Assembly: GCA_916050055.1 (NCBI GenBank)
Contig: CAJZJY010000003.1
Location: 1-17,870, forward strand
Length of the DNA stretch: 17,870 nt
From: an uncultured Streptococcus sp.
GTDB taxonomy: Bacteria; Bacillota; Bacilli; Lactobacillales; Aerococcaceae
Reading direction: 5' to 3'
A program made the translations under genes and the position numbers. The notes under the pieces were generated by a model. The model saw only the letters and a program-made list of their open reading frames with translations. It had not been told where the DNA came from and did no database searches. Below are positions 6,976-16,137 of the stretch, one piece after another (position 1 is the stretch's first letter; each line of letters begins with the position of its first letter).

Positions 6976-7157
6976 AATTACGGAAAATCTTGCGGATTTT
7001 ATAGTGGCAATAATGTGACAAGCGTCGAATGTGAATTACTCGGAGTTGGTATTTATACCATACTCCGAGTTTGAAGCTTCGAAGACGAGAGACTAGGGCT
7101 CTCGTCGGTGCAACATTATAGCCACTATAAACAAATCCGCAAGGATTTGGAGTAATT
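6976..7157. repeat. Inverted-repeat element B (182 bp), MITE-like
   Basis: The two ends pair as long imperfect arms. AATTAC (6976-6981) pairs with GTAATT (7152-7157), TTGCGGATTT with AAATCCGCAA, ATAGTGGC (7001-7008) with GCCACTAT (7121-7128), and ATAATGT (7010-7016) with ACATTAT (7113-7119). Inside are two hairpins. The first is 7038-7070, ACTCGGAGT/ACTCCGAGT with inner TGGTAT/ATACCA. The second is 7084-7106, GACGAGAG/CTCTCGTC. There is no open reading frame. It resembles a miniature inverted-repeat element or a large structured RNA. I see no clear target-site duplication. It shares sequence and hairpin design with element C. Confidence 0.65.
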
Positions 7158-7222
7158 ATTTTCTTCTTTCCAGCCCTCTCTCACAGGGTGCATTAGAAAT
7201 GATCATTTTTCTGCACTAAAAA

Positions 7223-7548
7223 AATAAATGATTACGAAGGAACTTCGAGTTTCTATAATCGCAGTGGTGGGGAATTGTATCAAATGCGAGGGAGAAAGAC
7301 AGAAACAGCCTAGATACATAATGTATCTAGGCTGTTTCGTTTTCTTTCCCCCACAAAGTTGAATAGGTATGAGCAAGCTGTTTACAGTGCAGCTCATACC
7401 ATTCAACCACTGTGCTTAAAGGGAGTTAGGAATTTATTCCTTACTCCCTTTTTGAGGCTTTAAAGGTGAGAGACTCATAGAGGCTCGAACCGGTACCCCG
7501 CTACAGCGATTATTACAGAAACCGAAGGTTCCGCAGTAATCATTTATT
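7223..7548. repeat. Inverted-repeat element C (326 bp), homologous to element B
   Basis: The arms match over about 50 bases: AATAAATGATTAC (7223-7235) with GTAATCATTTATT (7536-7548), then GGAAC/GTTCC-, CG.TTTCT- and ATCGC-type blocks. Internal hairpins, in order: 7302-7338, two perfect 18-bp arms around one base; 7358-7407, GTTGAAT and GGTATGAGC with partners and an inner CTGT/ACAG; and 7418-7451, AAAGGGAGT/ACTCCCTTT with inner AGGAAT/ATTCCT. CAGTGGT (7262-7268) can also pair with ACCACTG (7406-7412), closing the first two hairpins in one junction. A 67-codon minus-strand frame crosses it, but it is made of the hairpin arms and lacks a convincing ribosome site. The region lies between the xfp terminator and the lysine promoter. 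Confidence 0.65.
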
Positions 7549-7567
7549 AAAATTTTCAAAGCACAAC

Positions 7568-7594
7568 AAAAAGAGTGCCTCATTTCTGAGGCAC
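7568..7594 (-). terminator. Rho-independent terminator of xfp
   Basis: GTGCCTCA (7575-7582) and TGAGGCAC (7587-7594) pair perfectly around a 4-base loop. On the minus strand five T follow after a C. It lies 14 bases past the xfp stop codon. Confidence 0.85.
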
Positions 7595-7607
7595 CCTGTT
7601 AGATGAA

Positions 7608-9977
7608 TTATTTATTCACGTTTTCCCATTGCCAGTTCACAACTTCAGGAATATCTTCCCCGTGTTCACGGATGTAGCTGTGGTGGAATTCCACAGTTTC
7701 GTCCATTTTCGCAGCAAATTCGCTAGCTTTGTCGCCGTATACAGCAACTGCAGCGTCTTTAGCAACGTGGAAGCGGTCCATTTCAGATAATACACGCATA
7801 TCGAATGGAGTTGTGATATCTCCGTTTTCACGGTATCCGTGGATATGAACGTTATGGTTGTGACGATCGAAGAATAAGTCACGAATCATACCTTCATAAC
7901 CGTGGAAGCAGAATACAACTGGTTTGTCAGCAGTAAATAATTTATCAAATTCTTCATCAGATAAACCACGTGGGTCCACTTTTGGAGAACGTAATTTCAA
8001 GATATCTACTACGTTGATAAAGCGAATCTTCAATTCTGGGAATTGTTTGTGCAAGATTGAAATACCTGCTAATGCTTCTAAGTTAGGTTCAGTACCTGCA
8101 GCAGCGATCACTACGTCTGGTTCTTCTCCTTCTTTCACTGTTGAAGCCCAATCAATAACTTTGTAACCTTCGCTCACTAATTCTTTAGCTTCTTCTACAG
8201 AGTAGAATTGTGGACGTGGGTGTTTTGAAGAAACGATTAAGTTAATTTTATCTTCTGAACTTAAAGCTTCAGCCATAACAGCCATCAAGCTGTTTGTATC
8301 CGCTGGTAAGTATTCACGAACGAATTCAGGTTTTTTCTCAGCTAAGTGTGTTAATAAACCTGGATCTTGGTGAGTATATCCATTGTGGTCTTGTTGGAAC
8401 ACTGTTGATGTTGCAATCAAGTTTAATGATGGATAGTTTTTACGCCATGGAGCGTGAGTTTTAGATTTACGTAACCATTTGAAGTGTTGAGTGATCATTG
8501 AGTCAACTACACGTAAGAATGATTCGTAAGATGCGAAGAATCCGTGACGACCTGTTAATACATAACCTTCTAAGAATCCTTCAGCTTGGTGTTCTGATAA
8601 TTGAGAGTCGATGACACGACCAACTGGTGAAATCCATTCATCATAGCTTTCATCACGACGACCAACCCATTGACGGTTCGTTGCTTTGAATACTTCGTTT
8701 AGACGGTTAGATTTCGTTTCGTCTGGTCCGAAGATACGGAAGTTATCTGGGTTTGCTTTCACTAAGTCAGCAGCAAAACGACCAAATTCGATCATATCTT
8801 GTTTTTGGATAGCACCTGGTTTAGATGTATCGATTGCATGTTTAGTCCAATCAGTAATCTCCATTGGTTTTACAACCCCTGCGTTAGTGATTGGGTTCAT
8901 GCTCATACGACGTGGGCCTTTTGGAGAAATTGCAGCAATTTCTTCAACTAATTTACCATTTTCATCGAATAATTCTTCTGGACGGTATGATTTCAACCAG
9001 TCAACTAATGCATCGATGTGTTCCATAGATTCTCCAGATACTGGAATTGGAACTTGGTGAGCACGGAATCCACCTTCGATTGGTTCGTGGTTCCATTCTT
9101 TTGGACCTGTCCAACCTTTAGGAGTACGTACTACTAATACTGGCCAATGTGGCATTGTAGCTTCTTGGGCGCTCTTAGAGCGAGCTTCTTTTTGAATTGC
9201 TTGGATTTTTTCAATAGCTTCATCTAATTTAGCAGCCATTAATGGGTGAACTTCTTTAGGATCTGTTCCTTCAACAAAGATTGGATCCCATCCTAAACCG
9301 TTGAAGAATTGAGTTAATTCTTCATCAGTACGACGAGCTAAAATAGTTGGGTTGTGGATTTTACCACCGTTTAAGTAAAGGATTGGTAAAACTGCACCAT
9401 CGTTAACTGGGTTGATAAATGTGTTTGAGAACCAACCAGCTGCTAAAGGACCTGTTTCAGCTTCTCCGTCACCGATAACTGCTGCTGCAATTACGTTAGG
9501 ATTATCTAAAATTGCACCTGTAGCATGTGATAATGAGTAACCTAATTCCCCACCTTCGTGAATTGAACCAGGAGTTTCTGGAGCCGCGTGAGACGCAATT
9601 CCTCCAGGGAATGAGAAGATTTTACATAATTGTTTGAACCCTGCTTCATCTTGAGTGATTTGTGGGTATAACTCTGTGTAAGATCCATCTAAGTAAGAGT
9701 TAGAAACCATTACTTGTCCACCGTGACCTGGTCCTTCAATGTAGAACATATCTAAGTCATATTTCTTAATGGCACGGTTTAAGTGCGCATAAATGAAGTT
9801 TTGTCCTGCGATTGTTCCCCAGTGTCCGATTGGATGAAGTTTAACGTCTTCTTTTTGAATTGGACGACGTAAAAGTGGGTTATCCTTTAAGTACATTTGA
9901 GCTACTGAAATGTAGTTCGCTGCACGCCACCAAGCATCCACCTTTGCTAAGTATTCTGGTGTATCAAATTGTGTCAT
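7608..9977 (-). CDS. xfp: Xylulose-5-phosphate/fructose-6-phosphate phosphoketolase
   Basis: Thiamine-diphosphate enzyme that splits xylulose-5-P (and often fructose-6-P) with phosphate into acetyl-phosphate plus glyceraldehyde-3-P or erythrose-4-P. It is the key step of heterolactic and bifid-type fermentation. The 789-aa size is typical. Motifs seen: HPIGHWGT (48-55, active-site histidines), EGPGHGG (81-87), the phosphoketolase signature HEGGELGY (140-147), and the TPP/metal motif GDGEAETGP (169-177). The central and C-terminal transketolase-like parts carry [16 protein letters not shown] and SSKHPRPQ. The start ATG follows GAAGGGAAG. It is a single-gene unit with its own promoter and terminator. 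Whether it also accepts fructose-6-P cannot be read from sequence by eye. Confidence 0.97.
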   Translation of the reverse strand: MTQFDTPEYLAKVDAWWRAANYISVAQMYLKDNPLLRRPIQKEDVKLHPIGHWGTIAGQNFIYAHLNRAIKKYDLDMFYIEGPGHGGQVMVSNSYLDGSYTELYPQITQDEAGFKQLCKIFSFPGGIASHAAPETPGSIHEGGELGYSLSHATGAILDNPNVIAAAVIGDGEAETGPLAAGWFSNTFINPVNDGAVLPILYLNGGKIHNPTILARRTDEELTQFFNGLGWDPIFVEGTDPKEVHPLMAAKLDEAIEKIQAIQKEARSKSAQEATMPHWPVLVVRTPKGWTGPKEWNHEPIEGGFRAHQVPIPVSGESMEHIDALVDWLKSYRPEELFDENGKLVEEIAAISPKGPRRMSMNPITNAGVVKPMEITDWTKHAIDTSKPGAIQKQDMIEFGRFAADLVKANPDNFRIFGPDETKSNRLNEVFKATNRQWVGRRDESYDEWISPVGRVIDSQLSEHQAEGFLEGYVLTGRHGFFASYESFLRVVDSMITQHFKWLRKSKTHAPWRKNYPSLNLIATSTVFQQDHNGYTHQDPGLLTHLAEKKPEFVREYLPADTNSLMAVMAEALSSEDKINLIVSSKHPRPQFYSVEEAKELVSEGYKVIDWASTVKEGEEPDVVIAAAGTEPNLEALAGISILHKQFPELKIRFINVVDILKLRSPKVDPRGLSDEEFDKLFTADKPVVFCFHGYEGMIRDLFFDRHNHNVHIHGYRENGDITTPFDMRVLSEMDRFHVAKDAAVAVYGDKASEFAAKMDETVEFHHSYIREHGEDIPEVVNWQWENVNK

Positions 9978-10061
9978 GTATTTGTCTTCCCTTCTTGTTT
10001 TTGGTTTCTAAAGAAATTCGAAAATGGCGTTTCAAAAATCCTTCTTTTATTTACCGCAAAG

Positions 10062-10090
10062 TATTTACCATACCTATTTACGGGTGTCAA
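10062..10090 (-). promoter_or_regulatory. Predicted promoter of xfp
   Basis: The minus strand has a consensus TTGACA (10090-10085), a 17-base spacer and TAAATA (10067-10062) preceded by TG and one base (extended -10). Start would be near 10055, giving a leader of about 78 bases. Confidence 0.7.
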
Positions 10091-10178
10091 GAAGAATTAC
10101 TAAAACTGTCATCGTTTTGATATATTACGTTTTCCTTTAGGAAATATTCCTGTTTTAAGACCGTTTTACGACGGCTCC

Positions 10179-10191
10179 AAAACGTTCATAA
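10179..10191 (-). repeat. 13-bp direct repeat, copy 1, upstream of xfp
   Basis: Minus strand TTATGAACGTTTT. The identical 13 bases recur at 10282-10294, 103 bases away. It lies about 90 bases upstream of the main xfp -35 box; operator role is only a guess. Confidence 0.4.
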
Positions 10192-10281
10192 CCACATTTA
10201 TTTGACTATTTCAACTCGAATATTGATCATAACTCAACATCGAGTACTCCATTTTACCATTTTTTATGTTCATTCCGCAAT

Positions 10282-10294
10282 AAAACGTTCATAA
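10282..10294 (-). repeat. 13-bp direct repeat, copy 2, upstream of xfp
   Basis: Minus strand TTATGAACGTTTT, identical to 10179-10191. It ends just before the TTGCGG box of the possible distal promoter, a usual place for an activator site. Confidence 0.4.
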
Positions 10295-10310
10295 AAAGTC
10301 AGATAGGATC

Positions 10311-10342
10311 AAAAAAACCGAGGTGAAATTCCTCGGTTTTTC
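10311..10342 (-). terminator. Rho-independent terminator of the ymdB-mutS-mutL-msrB operon
   Basis: AAAAAACCGAGG (10312-10323) pairs perfectly with CCTCGGTTTTTT (10331-10342). On the minus strand the stem ends in seven T. It lies 26 bases past the msrB stop and could work in both directions. Confidence 0.85.
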
Positions 10343-10368
10343 CATTTCAATAAGGCTTGTGAAGATTT

Positions 10369-10803
10369 TTATTGAAAATATTGTAGAAATTCTCCGTATC
10401 CCTCTTCTTCCAGCTTCGCAACTGGGATGAAACGAAGAGAGGCAGAATTGATGCAATAACGTAGTCCGCCTAATTCTTTTGGACCATCTTCAAAGACGTG
10501 TCCTAAATGTGAATCAGCTTGACCACTTCTCACTTCTGTTCTCTTACGGTTCAACTTAAAGTCTTCTTTTTCCGTTAGCGTTGTATTTTCAATTGGTTTT
10601 GAAAATGATGGCCAGCCGCAACCAGCATCAAATTTGTCTTTTGAACTGAAGAGCGGCTCTCCACTAACGATATCTACATAGATGCCGTCTTCATAGAAAT
10701 CATCATATTCTCCTGAAAAAGGTCTTTCTGTGGCTTCATTTTGAGTCACTTCATATTGAATTTCTGTTAAACGTTTTTTTAGTTCTTCTTTTGAAAATTC
10801 CAT
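10369..10803 (-). CDS. msrB: Peptide-methionine (R)-S-oxide reductase MsrB
   Basis: Repairs oxidised methionine by reducing the R-sulfoxide, using thioredoxin. The 144-aa protein has the family core in order: [11 protein letters not shown] (61-71), [17 protein letters not shown] (92-108) with His99 and His102, and [12 protein letters not shown] (114-125), in which Cys117 is the catalytic cysteine. Cys62 in GCGWPSF is a second cysteine that could serve in recycling. The paired CxxC zinc sites of some MsrB proteins are absent. It starts 11 bases after mutL and ends at the operon terminator, so it is co-transcribed with the mismatch repair genes. There is no MsrA domain fused to it. Confidence 0.96.
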   Translation of the reverse strand: MEFSKEELKKRLTEIQYEVTQNEATERPFSGEYDDFYEDGIYVDIVSGEPLFSSKDKFDAGCGWPSFSKPIENTTLTEKEDFKLNRKRTEVRSGQADSHLGHVFEDGPKELGGLRYCINSASLRFIPVAKLEEEGYGEFLQYFQ

Positions 10804-10814
10804 CGTGGTTTCTC

Positions 10815-12725
10815 CTATTCAAATTGTTGTCGTTTCGACTGATGTGGATCTTGAATTCTCTTGAAGAGATGTTCCAAGTCCTTATTCGTTAAATGAACGA
10901 GTACGGGTCTGCCGTGCGGACAGTTATAAGGATTTTTACATTTGGCTAAATCCACTAATAACTGACGTGCTTCCCATTCACTTAAATGATGGTTTGCCTT
11001 AATCGAACCTTTACAGCTCATCATAATCGCTGTAGCTTCTCTTAATTTAGCAACCGTAATCTTTTCATCGGCCAAGATAAAATCGATAATTTCTTCGATA
11101 ATCGCCTTTTCTTGCCCCTTCTTAATCCACGCTGGATGCGATTGAATTTGGAACGTATTTTGTCCAAACGGCTCCATCTCGATACCAAATTCTTCTACAA
11201 GGGATAATCGTTCTTCCAACTTCACGCTGTCCTTTTTCGAGAACTCTAGCAAAATTGGTACCATCAATGGCTGACTGACTCTACCGACTTGACCAATCTC
11301 CACCTTAAACTGCTCATACTTGATACGTTCTTGAGCGGCATGCTGGTCAATCATATATAAGCCTTTTTCGTTTTGTGCAAATAAGTAAGTTCCATGCATT
11401 TGCCCAAAATAATGTAATTCTGGGAATTCTCTTTCGAATGGTTGAGAGTCGATTTTCTCAGCCAATTTTAAATAGTCTGCATGGTCATCGTGGCTGTCAA
11501 CAAGTTCTTCTTGCTCCACGGGTTCAACTGCGTTACTTAGTTGAACAGGCGCATCATCGACCGGTAAAAATTCCACTTCTTCCCTTACGTTTTCAGTATA
11601 AGAAGGCGTTTCTACGCGCGGTGATTCCACAATCGGTGTCTTCAATTGCCATTCCAATGTTTGTTGGATTGGTTTTGGAGCCTCTACGCGATCTTCTTTA
11701 CGTTTGAAGGACAAGTCTTCAATCGATTCAGGAATGCGTTGTACGCCCTGTATTGCCTCTCTAATGGCCTTTTGAATCACCTGTGAGAGTTCTTGCTCTT
11801 TACTGATTCGCACTTCTTGTTTCGTTGGATGCACGTTCACATCGACGAGTTGCACGTCCATTTCAATCGAAATAATCGTAATTGGGAATCGTCCCACCAT
11901 CAATGTCGAGCCATATCCTAATGTAATGGCCTTTGCGATGGCCATATTGCGGATTGGACGTCCATTAATGAAAATCGATAAGTAATTGCGGTTTGAACGT
12001 GTGAGTTCTGGAAGCGACGTATATCCTGACACTTTGAAATCTTCGTCTTCCCCGTGAAATGGTAACATCTTACGAGCATTTACGGGCCCAATATTTCCAG
12101 CGACCGCTTGCAGTAAATCCCCTTTCCCAGAAGTTTGTAACAATAGATTGCCATCATTTTTTAACACAAAGGCAATTTCTGGGTGACTAAGAGACGCCTT
12201 ACTCACGACATCGGTAATATGCGCTAATTCCGTTTGCAATGTACGAACGAATTTCAACCTGGCTGGTGTGTTATAAAACAAATCTTCAACAAGGAAAGTC
12301 GTTCCTTTTAATGGCGGTACGGTCTTCTCTTCTTTGATTTCACCAGATTCAATCTTCAACTCCACGCCGCTGTCTTCTCCGGTTGAAGTCGTCAGCGTCA
12401 CTTTCGATACGGCTGTAATACTCGCCAAGGCTTCCCCACGGAACCCGAGTGTACGGATTCTAAAGAGTTGTTCCGGCGAATAGAGTTTACTAGTTGTATG
12501 ACGTTTAATCGACATACGAGCGTCCTCTTTCGTCATCCCGATCCCATTATCTTGAATGCGAATTTTACGAAGGCCACTCTCTTCAATTTCAATCTCGATA
12601 CGAGTACTGCCAGCGTCAATTGCGTTTTCGAGTAATTCCTTTACCACAGAAGAAGGACGTTCGATGACTTCCCCAGCTGCGATTTGGTTCGTTAGTAATG
12701 TACTTAATTCTTTAATTGTTCCCAT
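10815..12725 (-). CDS. mutL: DNA mismatch repair protein MutL, endonuclease type
   Basis: Links mismatch recognition by MutS to strand nicking and removal. The N-terminal GHKL ATPase shows [11 protein letters not shown] (29-39; Glu30, Asn34), DNGIGM (59-64), [10 protein letters not shown] (94-103) and the DVNVHPTK segment (295-302). A poorly conserved acidic linker spans about 330-430. The C-terminal domain carries the nuclease motif [12 protein letters not shown] (460-471, fitting DQHA-x2-E-x4-E), CKG (571-573) and CPHGRP (602-607), which bind metal in nicking MutL proteins. The 636-aa length is normal. No MutH-type partner is needed for such a MutL. It begins 3 bases after the mutS stop. 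Confidence 0.97.
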   Translation of the reverse strand: MGTIKELSTLLTNQIAAGEVIERPSSVVKELLENAIDAGSTRIEIEIEESGLRKIRIQDNGIGMTKEDARMSIKRHTTSKLYSPEQLFRIRTLGFRGEALASITAVSKVTLTTSTGEDSGVELKIESGEIKEEKTVPPLKGTTFLVEDLFYNTPARLKFVRTLQTELAHITDVVSKASLSHPEIAFVLKNDGNLLLQTSGKGDLLQAVAGNIGPVNARKMLPFHGEDEDFKVSGYTSLPELTRSNRNYLSIFINGRPIRNMAIAKAITLGYGSTLMVGRFPITIISIEMDVQLVDVNVHPTKQEVRISKEQELSQVIQKAIREAIQGVQRIPESIEDLSFKRKEDRVEAPKPIQQTLEWQLKTPIVESPRVETPSYTENVREEVEFLPVDDAPVQLSNAVEPVEQEELVDSHDDHADYLKLAEKIDSQPFEREFPELHYFGQMHGTYLFAQNEKGLYMIDQHAAQERIKYEQFKVEIGQVGRVSQPLMVPILLEFSKKDSVKLEERLSLVEEFGIEMEPFGQNTFQIQSHPAWIKKGQEKAIIEEIIDFILADEKITVAKLREATAIMMSCKGSIKANHHLSEWEARQLLVDLAKCKNPYNCPHGRPVLVHLTNKDLEHLFKRIQDPHQSKRQQFE

Positions 12726-12728
12726 ACA

Positions 12729-15284
12729 CTACTCACCCTTTTCCATTTGTTGCCATTTATACAGGATGTTCATGGCATCCATTGGCGTCATACTCATTAA
12801 GTTTAATCCTTTAAGCTCGTGAACCCATTCAGGCATGCTTTCTCTTTCTTCTTCAAAGAGCGATACTTGTTCTACAAAGGTGTTATTTTCACTTGCGGCC
12901 CCTTTAGCTTCTAAATGATTTAAAATCGTGCTGGCATTTTTTAGCAGCTCTGTTGGAAGTCCAGCAAGTTTAGCTACATGAATTCCGTAACTCTTATCGG
13001 CTGGTCCTTCTAATACTTTGTGCAAGAAGACCACTTCGCCATTTTCTTCAACGGCTCCCACGTGCACATTGCGTAAATCTGCATATTTTTCGCTGAGTCG
13101 TGTTAACTCGTGATAGTGCGTTGAGAATAATACTTTTGCTGTTAAATGTTCGTGAATATACGTGATGATGGCTTCAGCAAGCGCCATCCCATCATACGTA
13201 GCCGTTCCACGTCCGATTTCGTCAAACAACAATAAGCTCGTTTCGTCTGCATTTCTGAGTGCGTGGTTTGTCTCCATCATCTCTACCATGAACGTACTTT
13301 GGCCAGAAATTAAATCATCGGCTGCCCCAATACGGGTAAAGATTTTCGTGAAGACTGGAATCGTTGCACTCTTGGCAGGTACAAAACATCCGATTTGCGC
13401 CAAAATCACGCAGAGTGCTAATTGTCTCATGTAAGTTGATTTCCCAGACATGTTTGGTCCGGTAATGAGAAGAATATGTTCCTCTGGACTCATTGAAACG
13501 CTATTTGGCACATACGTTGATTGTCCCATGACCTTTTCAACAACCGGATGGCGACCATCCTCAATCCAGAGTCTACGGTTCTTCATTGAAATCGTAGGTT
13601 TCACTAAGTGGTAACGTTCGCTCACCACACTAAAGGCTTGTAAGACGTCGATGGTTGCGACAGTTTTTGCCAATTGTTGTAACTGAGCGGTATAGTGTTT
13701 CACCTGTTCCCGCACTTCTACGAACAATTGATATTCGAGTGCGCTTGATTTTTCTTCCGCTTCTAAAATCAGCGTTTCTTTTTCTTTTAATTCAGGCGTA
13801 ATAAAACGTTCCGCATTCGCCAGCGTTTGTTTACGCTCATAACGACTGCTATCGAGTTTCGATAGATTCGATTTGGTCACTTCGATATAGTAACCAAACA
13901 CCTTGTTAAAACTAATCTTCAATGAACTGATGCCTGTTTGCTCACGTTCTTGTTGTTGTAATGCAGCAATCCATTCTTTTCCATGCTTCATCGTATCGCG
14001 ATACGTATCGAGCGTCGCGTTATAGCCTGAACGAATAATATTTCCATCTGAAATTGTAAGAGGTGCATCCTCGTCGATGGCACGGTCGATTAAATCGTAT
14101 AACTCAGGAATATCGAATAAGTTTTCTCCAAGAGCACTCCATTCTTCTGAATCTAAACTATCCACAATCGATTTAAAGATTGGTACTTGTCCCAGTGTCT
14201 GTTTGAGTTGCAAGAGGTCACGCGCATTGGCGGTTCCAAATGACACTTTCCCAACAATCCGTTCTAAGTCGTACACACGTTTCAATGTTTCAATAAAGTC
14301 TGTACGTTCAAAGTAATGTTGGTTCAATGTTTCCACTAACGCATGGCGTTTTTGAATCGCCCCTTCTAATACAAGTGGTTTTTCAAGCCATTGTTTAAGG
14401 AGACGTCCCCCCATGGCTGTTTGCGTCTCGTCTAAGAACCAGAACAGTGATCCATGTTTTTGATTGGCACGAATGGTTGTTGTTAACTCTAAGTTACGTT
14501 TTGTCTCATAATTCATTGAGAGATAGAACTCACTTTGATACGCTTGTGCCTTTTGCAAGTGCGAGAAACTTCTCTTTTGTGTCAGTTTCAAGTAACTTAA
14601 TAGATTTTGAACGCATCGAATAGAAGCTTCATCTTCTAGTTCTGAGACTAAGTCTGTGCAGTCTTCGCTGTCAATTTGGTCTTTTTCAATGGTTGAAATT
14701 AAGATTTGCATGCTTGTAAAGAGATGGCGAAGTTCTTCTGTTACATCACTATCGACAAGAACGACTTCACGACACATCAAGCTTGAGCATTCGCTACGCA
14801 CTTCTTCCAAGTTCTCGAGTTGTGTCACTTTCAATTCCCCTGTAGACACATCCACATACGACAGTGCGAATCGTTTTCCAACAAGAGGTAAAATTGACAC
14901 TAAATAATGGTTTTGATTTTGCGCTTGGTATTCTGTATACGTCCCTGGCGTCAAGACTTGAACAACGTCTCGCTTCACCATTCCCTTTGTCAGCTTTGGA
15001 TCTTCCAACTGCTCACAAATGGCTACTTTCTTTCCAAGTTCAATCAGCGTTTTAATATATTCTTTTGCGGCATGATGAGGAACCCCACACATTGGAATTG
15101 GGTCCTCTGCATTTTTATTTCGACTTGTTAGTGTAATTTCGAGAAGTCTTGCTGCTTCAATCGCATCATCATAAAACAATTCATAGAAATCACCTAGTCG
15201 ATAGAACAATAAGCAATCAGGATACTTTTCTTTAATCGAAAAATACTGTTGCATCATCGGTGTGTGTTTCGTTTTTTGTGGCAT
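12729..15284 (-). CDS. mutS: DNA mismatch repair protein MutS
   Basis: Binds base mismatches and small loops and recruits MutL. The 851-aa protein opens with the mismatch-reading Phe-x-Glu motif in GDFYELF (Phe33, Glu35). The connector, lever and clamp domains follow, then the ABC-type ATPase: Walker A GPNMSGKST near residue 607, and LLFDEIGRGTATYDGMALAE near 685. FSTHYHELT follows shortly after. A short motif QVSLF at 806-810 looks like the beta-clamp-binding site found near the C terminus of bacterial MutS. It lies 23 bases after ymdB and 3 bases before mutL, in the same operon. Confidence 0.98.
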   Translation of the reverse strand: MPQKTKHTPMMQQYFSIKEKYPDCLLFYRLGDFYELFYDDAIEAARLLEITLTSRNKNAEDPIPMCGVPHHAAKEYIKTLIELGKKVAICEQLEDPKLTKGMVKRDVVQVLTPGTYTEYQAQNQNHYLVSILPLVGKRFALSYVDVSTGELKVTQLENLEEVRSECSSLMCREVVLVDSDVTEELRHLFTSMQILISTIEKDQIDSEDCTDLVSELEDEASIRCVQNLLSYLKLTQKRSFSHLQKAQAYQSEFYLSMNYETKRNLELTTTIRANQKHGSLFWFLDETQTAMGGRLLKQWLEKPLVLEGAIQKRHALVETLNQHYFERTDFIETLKRVYDLERIVGKVSFGTANARDLLQLKQTLGQVPIFKSIVDSLDSEEWSALGENLFDIPELYDLIDRAIDEDAPLTISDGNIIRSGYNATLDTYRDTMKHGKEWIAALQQQEREQTGISSLKISFNKVFGYYIEVTKSNLSKLDSSRYERKQTLANAERFITPELKEKETLILEAEEKSSALEYQLFVEVREQVKHYTAQLQQLAKTVATIDVLQAFSVVSERYHLVKPTISMKNRRLWIEDGRHPVVEKVMGQSTYVPNSVSMSPEEHILLITGPNMSGKSTYMRQLALCVILAQIGCFVPAKSATIPVFTKIFTRIGAADDLISGQSTFMVEMMETNHALRNADETSLLLFDEIGRGTATYDGMALAEAIITYIHEHLTAKVLFSTHYHELTRLSEKYADLRNVHVGAVEENGEVVFLHKVLEGPADKSYGIHVAKLAGLPTELLKNASTILNHLEAKGAASENNTFVEQVSLFEEERESMPEWVHELKGLNLMSMTPMDAMNILYKWQQMEKGE

Positions 15285-15307
15285 TTCTGACTCTCTTTCT
15301 AATCTTT

Positions 15308-16105
15308 TTATTCAAAAAATGGTGCATCTGGCGTAATACGAATCGGTTGAATCGATTTCGCTTTCCCTGTTTTATCATCAATATCAATTAAACAAGCACT
15401 TAGCTGACCTTCATCGTCTTCAGCCACTTCAAATCGTGCCGGTAATTGATTGAGGAATTTCGTAATAATAATATCGCGTTCCATTCCGAGAATTCCGTTA
15501 TACGGACCTGTCATTCCCACATCGCAAAGGAAGGCTGTCCCTTGTGGAAGAATGCGGGCGTCATTTGTTGGGACATGCGTATGCGTTCCAACAACGGCTG
15601 ATACTTTCCCGTCTAAGTACCAAGACAATGCTTGCTTTTCACTCGTTACTTCAGCATGGAAGTCGATAAAGATAATCGGCGTTCTCTTTCTAGCTTCTTC
15701 AACCGCCTCAGTGATTTTGGCAAAAGGATCGTCCAGCGTATTCATAAATACACGGCCTTGCAAGTTGATGACTGCCACTTCTTTATCGTTACATTTCACA
15801 TAAACGATTCCTTTTCCTGGAACTCCTGCTGGATAGTTCAGCGGTCGTACCATTTTTGTGGCATCTTCAATGAAATCAAAAATCGCTTTGTTATCAAAGG
15901 CATGATTCCCAAGCGTTACAACGTCTGCACCTGCCTGCAATAACTCCTTATAAATCTTCTCCGTAATTCCTTTTCCGTGGGCAGCATTTTCCCCATTAAT
16001 GACGGTGATTTGTGGTTTATATTTTTTCTTTAATTTTGGGACGTATTGTGTGACCATCTCTCTTCCAAGAGAACCGACAACATCGCCAACGAATAATAAT
16101 TTCAT
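15308..16105 (-). CDS. ymdB: YmdB-type calcineurin-like metallophosphoesterase
   Basis: Metal-dependent phosphodiesterase, known in Bacillus subtilis to hydrolyse 2',3'-cyclic nucleotides and to influence biofilm and late developmental choices. The 265-aa protein has the metal ligands in the expected order: Asp8 (FVGDVVG), Glu39-Asn40 (INGENAA), Asn67-His68 (LGNHAFD), His150 (FIDFHAE), His175 and His177 (VGTHTHVPT). MERDIII and a short acidic C-terminal part follow. It is the first gene of the mutS-mutL-msrB transcription unit, with AGAGG before its ATG. Its role in a mismatch repair operon is not known to me; the pairing may only be for shared housekeeping expression. Confidence 0.95.
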   Translation of the reverse strand: MKLLFVGDVVGSLGREMVTQYVPKLKKKYKPQITVINGENAAHGKGITEKIYKELLQAGADVVTLGNHAFDNKAIFDFIEDATKMVRPLNYPAGVPGKGIVYVKCNDKEVAVINLQGRVFMNTLDDPFAKITEAVEEARKRTPIIFIDFHAEVTSEKQALSWYLDGKVSAVVGTHTHVPTNDARILPQGTAFLCDVGMTGPYNGILGMERDIIITKFLNQLPARFEVAEDDEGQLSACLIDIDDKTGKAKSIQPIRITPDAPFFE

Positions 16106-16137
16106 AAGAGTGCCTCTTTCTAAATCAATGTAGCTCT

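Larger units (their letters stand above)
9978..10310 (-). promoter_or_regulatory. Non-coding promoter region of xfp
   Basis: This 333-base stretch holds no gene that I can support. It contains the likely promoter at 10062-10090 and a second possible one at 10251-10280 (TTGCGG, 18 bases, TAAAAT with TGG before it). It also has a hairpin at 10214-10245 (ACTCGA/TCGAGT), a short inverted repeat CCGT/ACGG (10161-10174), and two exact copies of TTATGAACGTTTT (10191-10179 and 10294-10282, minus strand). The density of such sites suggests regulated expression. I see no perfect catabolite-responsive element. Confidence 0.5.

Noticed and set aside
7203..7406. 67-codon minus-strand frame
   Set aside because: It is composed of element C hairpin arms, lacks a convincing ribosome site, and resembles no protein I know.
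7480..7496. GGTTCGAGCC on the minus strand, resembling a tRNA T arm
   Set aside because: No acceptor stem, D arm or anticodon arm can be drawn around it. The resemblance is to a short motif only.
7461..7510. T-box-like stretch (GAGAGACT followed later by CGGTACCCCGC) on the plus strand of element C
   Set aside because: The core T-box sequence does not match well, stem I motifs are not seen, and no plus-strand amino acid or tRNA-synthetase gene follows.
6976..7548. Insertion sequence remnants
   Set aside because: No transposase reading frame or fragment is seen on either strand, and no target-site duplication could be confirmed by eye.
10020..10037. cre-like sequence in the xfp leader (minus TTGAAACGCCATTTTC)
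   Set aside because: The spacing between TG and CG is one base short of the catabolite-responsive element consensus and the second half is poor.
9860..10120. Plus-strand 86-codon frame at the xfp 5' end
   Set aside because: It runs antisense through the xfp start and promoter region, has no ribosome site or recognisable protein, and is a shadow frame.
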